Below, piece after piece: positions 12,776 through 18,025 of a DNA stretch of 21,197 bases; within the stretch, counting starts at the first letter, position 1; the number at the start of each line of letters is the position of its first letter. Made by a program: the position numbers and the translations under genes. Under the pieces are notes generated by a model that worked only from the letters and a program-made list of their open reading frames with translations, searched no databases and had not been told where the DNA came from. The stretch is from a virus: positions 1-21,197 of the IMG/VR virus record IMGVR_UViG_3300028772_000071. One strand, written 5' to 3'.

Positions 12776-12967
12776 ATGGAAATTAATGTAGCAGGAGATT
12801 GGAGAGAAGTAATAGACATTCACAGCACAGCAATATCATATCGAAAGGTAGTCAAGGGTAGTCCAGATGTATTTATAATCGGCTCATGCTCACCAGATAA
12901 AGCCAAACTTAGATTCCAAGACCAGTTTGATGGTTGGGTATACTTCAAACTTGAAAGAGGGTTATAA
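12776..12967 (+). CDS. Small phage protein (63 aa)
   Basis: The strong AAGGAGG at 12761-12767 fixes ATG 12776, although the frame is open further upstream with an in-frame ATG at 12722 behind a poor GGGGACGG. The product reads MEINVAGDWREVIDIHSTAI, then alternating beta strands and a C-terminal WVYFKLERGL, which suggests a compact beta-rich fold. No family is recognised. Confidence 0.65.
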   Translation: MEINVAGDWREVIDIHSTAISYRKVVKGSPDVFIIGSCSPDKAKLRFQDQFDGWVYFKLERGL

Positions 12968-12968
12968 C

Positions 12969-13142
12969 ATGGAAGGGAGAACACTTACAATCATAATGTT
13001 CATTATCCTATTGATATTAAATATAATAACAACAATTATGTTTGTACTTTCCAATGCTGGTATAGTAAACATAATAATAGAAGTGGTATCAATTGTAACT
13101 TGCATCGCATTATTAATTTCAACAATAAGAGGAGGAAAATAA
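12969..13142 (+). CDS. Two-span membrane microprotein (57 aa)
   Basis: ATG 12969 follows AAAGAGG by a few bases. Two long hydrophobic runs (about residues 6-27 and 31-52) are joined by a short turn SNAG, with a basic end RGGK, so both ends may lie on the same side of the membrane. This size and topology recall small phage holins, but there is no lysin gene nearby and the location is not a lysis cassette. The stop overlaps the next start (TAATG). Confidence 0.65.
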   Translation: MEGRTLTIIMFIILLILNIITTIMFVLSNAGIVNIIIEVVSIVTCIALLISTIRGGK

Positions 13143-13342
13143 TGGAAAAGAATAGTTGTATGGAGTGTGGAGATACAGTCAGAAAATCATGTGGGTGTGG
13201 TAAGTCAGTCATGGGTGTACCACTTTGCAATCAATGTTTCTTCGGTAGCATCAAAGTGAATGACTATCCTTGCAACGATTGTTCTGGAACATTAGCCACA
13301 AGTAAATGTCACTTTGCTCCAAAGAATTTGGGAGGTTATTAG
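13142..13342 (+). CDS. Cys-rich zinc-binding microprotein (66 aa)
   Basis: Nine cysteines are arranged as CMEC (6-9), CGC (17-19), CNQC (29-32), CNDC (44-47) and Cys56, consistent with two zinc sites. GAGGA before ATG 13142 and the TAATG overlap point to coupling with the membrane gene upstream. It resembles in layout the 4331 and 10197 proteins. The function is unknown. Confidence 0.7.
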   Translation: MEKNSCMECGDTVRKSCGCGKSVMGVPLCNQCFFGSIKVNDYPCNDCSGTLATSKCHFAPKNLGGY

Positions 13343-13663
13343 ATGATTTGGGTTAAATCACAGGAAGGTAATGCAATACACGAATGTTCTGGTGTATTTG
13401 TCAATGAATGTTCGCTTAGGGTATTCAGTGGGGAACAGTGGAACACAGTTGGTAGATATGATACTCCAGAGATAGCACAGGATGTTATGAGGATTGTCTG
13501 GAGGGCAATACAGAGTGGTGGTAATGCAGTAAACTTACCTATCAATTCGGATGGCTCATACACTGACAAAATAGATGTAACTTCCTTTGAAGGTGGTAAA
13601 AGAGAGATAGATGGTTTGAAACATAGTCCCGATGAATATATTATAAATTTTGCGAGGGTGTGA
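13343..13663 (+). CDS. Phage protein of unknown function (106 aa)
   Basis: ATG 13343 directly follows the upstream stop, with GGGAGG 6-11 bases before it. The N-terminal part is beta-rich (MIWVKSQEGNAIHECSG, CSLRVFSGEQWNTVGRYD), followed by a helix TPEIAQDVMRIVWRAIQSG. This gives the appearance of a small phage protein that binds a ligand or nucleic acid, but no catalytic residues stand out. Confidence 0.7.
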   Translation: MIWVKSQEGNAIHECSGVFVNECSLRVFSGEQWNTVGRYDTPEIAQDVMRIVWRAIQSGGNAVNLPINSDGSYTDKIDVTSFEGGKREIDGLKHSPDEYIINFARV

Positions 13664-13667
13664 GATA

Positions 13668-13997
13668 GTGGATACTAATAGATTAAAGGTCATGCTAAAT
13701 GAGGTATCTGACATAAAAGGTAAACGAAAAGCTATGAATTATTGGTTTAGGTGTGAATGTGAAAAGTTAAAACCAACTACTGTAAATTGGTGGTTGGGAA
13801 CTTCACCTAAAATACTTGACAGAGTTATTATAGATGTGTATAATGAATATGTAGAGTATTGTCATGTAAAACACAAAAGACCATTCAAAAGGACAAAGTT
13901 TGGAATTGAAATGACATCGTTTGGATATGTGTCAAAGGTAAAAACTATAAAAGGTGCAAATTACCGAGTGTATGATAAAGTTACAGATTACAATTAA
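13668..13997 (+). CDS. Stand-alone D5-type C-terminal winged-helix protein
   Basis: The start is GTG 13668, chosen because GAGGGTG lies 8 bases before it; a TTG 18 bases upstream has no site. The 109-residue product resembles the last 80 residues of the primase/helicase at 760. VIIDVYNEYVEYCHV matches SVNDVYLAYQVWCVQ, and VSKVKTIKGANYRVYDKV matches VSKPKTIQGKSVRVYVRE. In the helicase this winged helix is thought to bind DNA; here it lacks the ATPase. It sits directly upstream of a repeat-bearing non-coding region and the small terminase gene, so it could bind DNA there as a regulator or origin factor. That role is inference. Confidence 0.65.
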   Translation: MDTNRLKVMLNEVSDIKGKRKAMNYWFRCECEKLKPTTVNWWLGTSPKILDRVIIDVYNEYVEYCHVKHKRPFKRTKFGIEMTSFGYVSKVKTIKGANYRVYDKVTDYN

Positions 13998-14364
13998 ATT
14001 ACAGACCAGTTACAAGTTGAATTGAAATCAGTACAATGATTGGTATCACTGGGTTACAACTACTATTATAATTTTAATATATTAAAAAGGTTGTAACCTT
14101 CTGTAATTATTGATATGACTGGATGGAGCATATATATTACTATATAATACAACTATTTCTTCTAATAAAAAGTAATATAAAGTAATATATAAATGATATA
14201 TATAGAGAATAGGAAAGTTGCGTAATCTGTAATTTGAAATTTAAAGAATTAAGCTATTACTTGCTTGCGAGGATTTCAAAAATTACAAAATTACAGAACG
14301 ATTTTCGACTATTCTAATTTTCGACCAAAACGGTTATAGTATTACTGAAAAGGAGTTGATATAA
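13998..14364 (+). other. Non-coding region upstream of terS; candidate packaging site or regulatory region
   Basis: No gene fits in these 367 bases. They contain a 9-bp inverted repeat GGTTACAAC/GTTGTAACC within 14050-14100, four copies of the octamer AATTACAG (+ at 13997 and 14289; reverse at 14101 and 14227), and ATTTTCGAC twice (14301-14309 and 14317-14325, 16 bp apart). A very A+T-rich tract spans 14130-14210. cos and pac sites often lie beside or within the small terminase gene, so this is a reasonable place to look for one. Confidence 0.5.
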
Positions 14365-14886
14365 TTGGCAAATAAAGGAATTCATACTTCGCCAGAAACT
14401 GCTGGTATACAAAATATGCCACCAAATTATCCAGATACACATAAAGATGATTTAGGAACAATGAAAGGCTTAATGCCTATATGGAACAGAGGATTTCAAA
14501 ACAGAGAGAATTATAAAGGCCTTTGGACTCCAGAAACTTTGAAAATGGAAATTAATGCCTTTTTTGAATATTGTTTCGATAATGAAGTCAAACCAGCTAA
14601 AGTGGGGCTATCACTATGGTTAGGGGTTACGAAACAAACTTTATGGGTTTGGGAAAAAGAATCTACGGATTTCAAATCTGACCTTATAAGATGGGCAACA
14701 TCATTAATTGAAATGTCTTATGTGGGCAGAGCCGAGAAATACCCAACTGCAAACATATTCTTGCTAAAATCATCTCATGGTCATGTTGAAACTTCCAGAT
14801 TGGATGTAGTTGCGACAAATGAGCAGATGCAGACTGATGAAGTACAAGACAGAATTGCACAACTTGGACTAGATAAGCCTAAATAA
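14365..14886 (+). CDS. terS: Terminase small subunit
   Basis: The 173-residue protein has the layout of a DNA-recognising small terminase. After a polar N-terminus (about 1-45) comes a helical helix-turn-helix-like part with TPETLKMEINAFFEYCFDN and VGLSLWLGVTKQTLWVWEKE (around 80-100). A helical region suited to oligomer formation follows, then a polar tail. It should bind the packaging site and load the large subunit. The start is TTG 14365, supported by AAAGGAG at 14349-14355. The gene is followed by its own terminator and is separated from terL by 4.2 kb, which is unusual because the two are normally adjacent. Confidence 0.8.
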   Translation: MANKGIHTSPETAGIQNMPPNYPDTHKDDLGTMKGLMPIWNRGFQNRENYKGLWTPETLKMEINAFFEYCFDNEVKPAKVGLSLWLGVTKQTLWVWEKESTDFKSDLIRWATSLIEMSYVGRAEKYPTANIFLLKSSHGHVETSRLDVVATNEQMQTDEVQDRIAQLGLDKPK

Positions 14887-14894
14887 TGTAAATT

Positions 14895-14917
14895 GCACTC
14901 AGAAATGGGTGCTTTTT
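14895..14917 (+). terminator. Rho-independent terminator after terS
   Basis: GCACTC (14895-14900) pairs with GGGTGC (14907-14912, one G-U pair) around AGAAAT, followed by TTTTT. It separates terS from the downstream non-coding region. Confidence 0.85.
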
Positions 14918-15210
14918 CTATGCCCAGAAATAATAGGGGTAGAGTGGTCAAAATAGGCATTTTTACGATGGGGCTATAGGCTGATTCCCAGACTTGATAT
15001 TTTGATTTGCTCAACGGAGAGCATAGGGAAATGTGTTCAACGTATACTTTGTTCACTAAGGGGGTAAAGTCGCTTAGAATGGCTCTAAATCGCATAAATA
15101 ATCATTCTCCGTTAGACCTACTTTCAAACTCTATAGGTTTATGTGAAAGTTTACTTTCAAACTCTATGGGTTTTTACTTTCAAACCCTATATGTCTATGA
15201 CTGGATGTGC
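14918..15210 (+). other. Non-coding region downstream of terS, possible structured RNA
   Basis: No convincing gene is present; a 90-codon frame from TTG 15007 lacks a ribosome binding site and is made partly of repeats. An 8-bp inverted pair AACGGAGA (15013-15020) and TCTCCGTT (15106-15113) encloses about 85 bases, and short direct repeats follow at 15119. A structured RNA or a protein-binding region are both possible. Confidence 0.4.
15119..15196 (+). repeat. Three direct repeats of about 22 bp (TACTTTCAAACYCTAT)
   Basis: Copies start at 15119, 15152 and 15175. The first two match at 21 of 22 positions; the third diverges in its last third. In copy 2, AAACTC can pair with GGGTTT around TAT. 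CTTTCA (15121) and TGAAAG (15144) also form an inverted pair. Confidence 0.8.
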
Positions 15211-15427
15211 GAATGTTTCGAAAATTGTGAATCTTCTGAATATTGTGAATGTTTTGAATTTTCAGACAATTCAGATTAGTGTGGGTTGTGCGAAATGTTC
15301 AAACAATTCAAACAAATAGAACAAATGAAATAATTCAGAATATTGTGAATGTTCGGAATGGTACGAACGTTCGTGTTTTTTCCAATAATTCGAATAGTTC
15401 ATACAATTCAAACAATATATCGAATTG
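15211..15427. repeat. Array of about 23 degenerate 9-bp units (GAATRTTC-like)
   Basis: The stretch can be cut into successive 9-base units with one 1-base slip at 15337: GAATGTTTC, GAAAATTGT, GAATCTTCT, GAATATTGT, GAATGTTTT, GAATTTTCA and so on to AAACAATAT. Most begin GAAT, GAA or AAA, and many end in TTC or TTG. An exact 16-bp piece, GAATATTGTGAATGTT, occurs at 15238 and again 100 bp later at 15338. The array runs up to the DnaA boxes. Confidence 0.75.
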
Positions 15428-15450
15428 TGTTGTTGGAGGTAGGTTTTGGA

Positions 15451-15506
15451 TTGGATAACTACCCTGTGGATAACTCTGTGGATAAGTATCATAAATCTGT
15501 GGATAA
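15451..15506. other. Cluster of three perfect DnaA boxes: candidate replication origin
   Basis: TGTGGATAA, the complement of the DnaA box TTATCCACA, occurs exactly at 15465-15473, 15477-15485 and 15498-15506, all in one orientation. Starts are 12 and 21 bp apart, close to whole helical turns. A related TTGGATAA lies at 15451-15458. The cluster sits between an A+T-rich repeat array and a strong promoter. Confidence 0.7.
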
Positions 15507-15512
15507 AATATG

Positions 15513-15541
15513 TTGACATTATATACTATGGATGTTATACT
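15513..15541 (+). promoter_or_regulatory. Consensus promoter next to the DnaA boxes
   Basis: TTGACA (15513-15518), 17 bp, TATACT (15536-15541). It starts 6 bases after the last DnaA box, so bound DnaA would touch or block the polymerase. It drives the small genes from 15599. Confidence 0.85.
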
Positions 15542-15549
15542 ATATTTAG

Positions 15550-15570
15550 AGGTTAGGAAAACGGTAACCT
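15550..15570 (+). promoter_or_regulatory. Leader inverted repeat
   Basis: AGGTTA (15550-15555) and TAACCT (15565-15570) form a perfect 6-bp inverted repeat around GGAAAACGG, right where transcription would start. It could be an operator or an RNA hairpin. Confidence 0.5.
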
Positions 15571-15598
15571 ACTAAATGGTAAAAGGTGGTAATACATT

Positions 15599-15811
15599 AT
15601 GAAAAGATTTGAATTAGTACTGAAACAAGGTAACATGGAGGTTTTGGTATCATTTGACAAAATAGACAATGACACGTCCGAGCAGTTCATGTTTTTAAGA
15701 GTCGCTAATAAGTCAATAGCTTTACTGGATAAAAAAAGACAGCAGTTGACTTATAAGTTCCAAACAGTAGATACCGTATTCTTCACACTAACAGAAAAGG
15801 AGGTGAAATAA
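15599..15811 (+). CDS. Small beta-rich phage protein (70 aa)
   Basis: The first gene behind the promoter at 15513, with AAAAGGTGG before ATG 15599. The product alternates strands (RFELVLKQGNMEVLVSFDKI, then KFQTVDTVFFTLTEKEVK) and has no cysteine or catalytic motif. Its stop is one base before the next start region. The function is unknown. Confidence 0.65.
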   Translation: MKRFELVLKQGNMEVLVSFDKIDNDTSEQFMFLRVANKSIALLDKKRQQLTYKFQTVDTVFFTLTEKEVK

Positions 15812-15812
15812 T

Positions 15813-15950
15813 ATGGAAGAAGAAAAAATCTACTATATTACATGGGTTGATATGTTTGGAGAAATACAAGAATTCGAATATGACGAGCAGGGCAAAGAAG
15901 ACGTACTAAAATATGCTAAATTGATTATTGAAATAGAAGAAATAGAGTAA
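15813..15950 (+). CDS. Small acidic phage protein (45 aa)
   Basis: ATG 15813 follows AAAGGAGGTG, a strong ribosome binding site located in the end of the previous gene, so the two are coupled. The product starts EEEKIYYITWVDMFGEIQEF and ends in an acidic helix LIIEIEEIE. It is too short for assignment. Confidence 0.6.
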   Translation: MEEEKIYYITWVDMFGEIQEFEYDEQGKEDVLKYAKLIIEIEEIE

Positions 15951-16005
15951 CAAAAAATAATGGTTCGCTGGTTCATCCATAAAGTCAGTAAATAAAGGGG
16001 ATAAG

Positions 16006-16227
16006 ATGAAAAATACAATTGTTGGATATGATAGTATCAGCAAAAAGAAAATTGAATTAGAATATGAGGATATCTATTCTGTTAACTGTTGGCACAATGT
16101 CTACGGTAATCCACAGTATGGTGTATACATGAAGAATGGAAAAAATTATATATTAGTCGATAACTACTCATTATGCAGAAGTTATGTGAACAACTTACAT
16201 TATGTATCACGCAAAAAAGATTTATAA
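16006..16227 (+). CDS. Small phage protein (73 aa)
   Basis: AAAGGGG before ATG 16006 supports the start. The product has NTIVGYDSISKKKIELEYED, then YGVYMKNGKNYILVDNYS and a basic end VSRKKDL; the repeated short strands suggest an SH3-like or beta-sheet fold. It has two cysteines but no metal knuckle. No family is recognised. Confidence 0.65.
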   Translation: MKNTIVGYDSISKKKIELEYEDIYSVNCWHNVYGNPQYGVYMKNGKNYILVDNYSLCRSYVNNLHYVSRKKDL

Positions 16228-16234
16228 AAAAGTG

Positions 16235-16264
16235 TTGACAGGATGCAAAATTACATGGTATAAT
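16235..16264 (+). promoter_or_regulatory. Consensus promoter for the GP88 module
   Basis: TTGACA (16235-16240), 18 bp, TATAAT (16259-16264) with ATGG before the -10, close to the promoter at 10831. The transcript would start a few bases before a strong hairpin. Confidence 0.85.
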
Positions 16265-16272
16265 TAGTTATA

Positions 16273-16301
16273 GGGTTTTGGGGGATTTGAGCCCCCGACC
16301 C
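16273..16301 (+). promoter_or_regulatory. 5' leader hairpin in front of the ribosome binding site
   Basis: GGGGG (16280-16284) pairs with CCCCC (16292-16296), extended by T-G and T-A pairs and, after a two-base bulge, by GGG (16273-16275) with CCC (16299-16301). The loop is ATTTGAG. The stem ends 2 bases before AGGAGG. It may shield the mRNA 5' end or modulate translation of the genes that follow. Confidence 0.65.
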
Positions 16302-16316
16302 ATAGGAGGTAATTAC

Positions 16317-16472
16317 ATGAATAATGAATATATTTTAAAATGTGATAGAATTTGTGCCGAAAATTCAATAACTTTAAGTGGTTGTAAAGGTTGTCCGAAC
16401 TACGCAAACAAAAAAATAAGTTGTAGTGAAATAATGAATTTAGCTAGAAAAATTAAAAGGGGTGTAAAATAA
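16317..16472 (+). CDS. Cys-rich microprotein coupled to GP88 (51 aa)
   Basis: AGGAGG at 16304-16309 fixes ATG 16317; a longer in-frame start at 16278 would lie inside the leader hairpin. Five cysteines (9, 13, 23, 26, 36) in CDRIC and CKGC arrangements suggest metal binding, perhaps iron-sulfur or zinc. The stop overlaps the GP88 start (TAATG), so the two proteins are made together and may work together. The C-terminus is basic (LARKIKRGVK). Confidence 0.65.
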   Translation: MNNEYILKCDRICAENSITLSGCKGCPNYANKKISCSEIMNLARKIKRGVK

Positions 16473-17104
16473 TGAAAATATCTAAAGGCAATTCAAAACT
16501 TGGCAAAATAGCAAATTTTAACATTACTCCATTGAGAACTTGTTCCCCAGAAGCTTGTAATACATGTGGTAAAAATGGTTGCTATGCTTTGAAGGCTTAT
16601 AGGCAATATCCAGCAGTTAGGACAGCATGGGACGAAAATACCGAACTAGCAATAAATGACATTCCTACATTATATCAGGATTTAAGAAAATACTTTACTA
16701 CATTTAAGGGAAAAATATTCCGTATCCATTCAGCAGGTGATTTTGTATCAATTGACTATTTAAAAATGTGGGCTGATATAGCGTTTGAATTTAAAAATAT
16801 CAACTTTATGGCGTATACAAAACAATTTAAAATATTGCAATATTTTATAGATATCTATGGTCGCAATTACATGACACGTAACTTTAAAATAATACTTTCT
16901 TCGTGGACTGGATTAGATATACCTTCAGAACTCTCTTACAAGTTCTCTATTGCATGGTTATGTGAAGACGGACAGAACGCCCCTGTTATGGTATATAATC
17001 TTAAAAAGGCTGGTAGAAGTGTTAGGATATGTGGAGGGGATTGCACTGTTTGCAAGTACTGTTATGAACCAACTGGATTAGATGTTATATTCATAAAGCA
17101 TTAA
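16472..17104 (+). CDS. GP88-family phage protein (possible metal-cluster protein)
   Basis: The 210-residue protein fits the phage GP88 family. It has an N-terminal KISKGNSKLGKIANFNITP, the cluster CSPEACNTCGKNGC (Cys24, 29, 32, 37), a core RIHSAGDF (84-91) followed by SIDYLKMW, a strand INFMAYTKQFK, and a C-terminal cluster CGGDCTVCKYC. Eight cysteines in two sets suggest metal or iron-sulfur sites, and the HSAGDF/AYTK pattern has a radical-SAM-like look without the standard CX3CX2C. The family's activity is not established. ATG 16472 overlaps the upstream stop (TAATG). Confidence 0.75.
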   Translation: MKISKGNSKLGKIANFNITPLRTCSPEACNTCGKNGCYALKAYRQYPAVRTAWDENTELAINDIPTLYQDLRKYFTTFKGKIFRIHSAGDFVSIDYLKMWADIAFEFKNINFMAYTKQFKILQYFIDIYGRNYMTRNFKIILSSWTGLDIPSELSYKFSIAWLCEDGQNAPVMVYNLKKAGRSVRICGGDCTVCKYCYEPTGLDVIFIKH

Positions 17105-17139
17105 TAACATATACCTAATACTATAAAGGAGGGCATTAT

Positions 17140-17214
17140 ATGTTTACTGTGCTGGTGTATATACTCATAATACCGATTGTTATAATAAAGAACTTAGTTA
17201 AGTTTAATGGTTAA
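17140..17214 (+). CDS. Membrane micropeptide (24 aa)
   Basis: AGGAGG lies 8 bases before ATG 17140. The product (FTVLVYILIIPIVIIKNLVK) is almost wholly hydrophobic with a basic end. It is very short, so the call depends on the ribosome binding site and the clear membrane character. It is the last gene before a 438-base non-coding region. Confidence 0.5.
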   Translation: MFTVLVYILIIPIVIIKNLVKFNG

Positions 17215-17247
17215 CATGATATAGATAACTACATTACATGATATAAT

Positions 17248-17290
17248 ATACTGTATAGTTATACACTAATAATGTATAGTTATACAGTAT
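17248..17290. promoter_or_regulatory. Tandem palindromes forming a 43-bp quasi-palindrome (operator-like)
   Basis: GTATAGTTATAC, itself an imperfect palindrome, occurs at 17253-17264 and 17274-17285, starts 21 bp apart (two helical turns). The outer arms ATACTGTATA (17248) and TATACAGTAT (17281) pair perfectly. A diverged third site, GTATAGTGTACAC, lies at 17323-17335. This layout suits a dimeric repressor bound on one face of the helix. Confidence 0.65.
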
Positions 17291-17351
17291 TATTATGCCC
17301 TATTATTGCATACTAATTGTATGTATAGTGTACACAATGCACACTAATCTG

Positions 17352-17486
17352 ACTATTCATAATATTATTAATTATTTTAATTGTTTCGTTTGTACGAATT
17401 GTTTGATTTGTTTTAATTGTTTAAACAATGGTGAATTGCGTGAATATTCATACCCCTCCCACTATTCAGAATATTCTGACAATGAC
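17352..17486. repeat. Second array of degenerate 9-bp units
   Basis: The sequence divides into 9-base units: ACTATTCAT, AATATTATT, AATTATTTT, AATTGTTTC, GTTTGTACG, AATTGTTTG and onward. AATTGTTT recurs exactly at 17379, 17397 and 17415, 18 bp apart each time. It contains perfect palindromes ATTGTTTAAACAAT (17416-17429), TGAATATTCA (17441-17450) and TCAGAATATTCTGA (17466-17479). Confidence 0.65.
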
Positions 17487-17652
17487 TAATCAGTCCCATT
17501 ACCAACTTCTAAATTTTCTGAACAGTTTTAGTGACCTCAAAAAATTCTCGGAAAATTCTATAACAGTTTTTGCAAGTTACCGACAAGTTAGCAAAGCCAG
17601 TTATATCAATGGTTGTAGGGTTATGAATTAGTAGCAAATTAGTAGTTGCAAG
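17487..17652. other. Remaining non-coding sequence between array 2 and the minus-strand genes
   Basis: No gene is seen. AATTAGTAG occurs twice in a row at about 17625-17645, and the stretch lies downstream of the minus-strand operon, where its terminator would be expected; no clear hairpin plus T-run (in minus-strand reading) was found. Confidence 0.4.
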
Positions 17653-17829
17653 TTAAACTACCATTACACCTCCAGTCATTATATTCCATGCCCATTTATG
17701 TCCTCGCTCATATGTGATTTCAGTTGAGTGCATTGTGGAGTAAAAGTATTCCCCATCCCAGAAAATTACTTCCTCCTCAAAGAATGTGTTTATGATTTCC
17801 ATTATTGTGTATGGTGTTTTATTTGGCAT
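17653..17829 (-). CDS. Small minus-strand protein (58 aa)
   Basis: On the reverse strand ATG at 17829 is preceded by AGGAGGAAG inside the end of the upstream gene and runs to TAA at 17655-17653. The product begins MPNKTPYTIMEIINTFFEEE, followed by VIFWDGEYFYSTMHSTEI and a tail WAWNIMTGGVMVV. No family is recognised. It overlaps the upstream minus-strand gene by 11 bases, so the two form one operon. It is among the few genes of the window running against the main direction. Confidence 0.65.
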   Translation of the reverse strand: MPNKTPYTIMEIINTFFEEEVIFWDGEYFYSTMHSTEITYERGHKWAWNIMTGGVMVV

Positions 17830-17968
17830 TTTTATCTTCCTCCTCCTTAATTGATTCTACTAATTGTGCATATGTGGTTCTAATTTCTATTGGTATCCTA
17901 TTATCCATTAACATCAATCCTAGAACTCTACATATTGATGCTAATGTTTTTTTATGTTTATCTTCCAT
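17819..17968 (-). CDS. Small helical minus-strand protein (49 aa)
   Basis: ATG at 17968 has AGGAGG 7-12 bases upstream and a perfect promoter at 18016-17988. A longer frame reaching 18016 would begin inside the promoter and is not needed. The product (EDKHKKTLASICRVLGLMLM, then IRTTYAQLVESIKEEEDK) is helical with a charged C-terminus. It does not show a clear helix-turn-helix, so regulator status is unproved. It is divergent from the metallophosphoesterase gene. Confidence 0.7.
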   Translation of the reverse strand: MEDKHKKTLASICRVLGLMLMDNRIPIEIRTTYAQLVESIKEEEDKNAK

Positions 17969-17987
17969 TCCCTCACCTCCTAAACAT

Positions 17988-18016
17988 ATTATACCATATA
18001 GGATAGGTAATGTCAA
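17988..18016 (-). promoter_or_regulatory. Consensus promoter, minus strand
   Basis: Reading the reverse strand: TTGACA (18016-18011), 17 bp, TATAAT (17993-17988) with ATGG before the -10. It drives the two minus-strand genes. Confidence 0.85.
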
Positions 18017-18025
18017 GAAATATTT

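Noticed and set aside
12969-13142. Holin assignment for the two-span membrane protein
   Set aside because: Size and topology fit, but there is no endolysin gene nearby and the context is not a lysis cassette.
15007-15279. 90-codon frame with TTG start downstream of terS
   Set aside because: It has no ribosome binding site, and its residues repeat because it runs through the 22-bp repeats and the 9-bp array (LLSNSxG twice, then CECFENCES-type triplets).
15211-15427. CRISPR array
   Set aside because: The units are 9 bp and degenerate without spacers, and no cas gene is near.
15271-15519. Minus-strand frame of 82 codons over the array and DnaA boxes
   Set aside because: Low-complexity product (FHLFYLFELF) from the 9-bp units, no ribosome binding site, and it covers the DnaA boxes.
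17295-17631. Two overlapping plus-strand frames (17295-17489 and 17428-17631)
   Set aside because: Neither has a ribosome binding site; both read through the second 9-bp array and palindromes.
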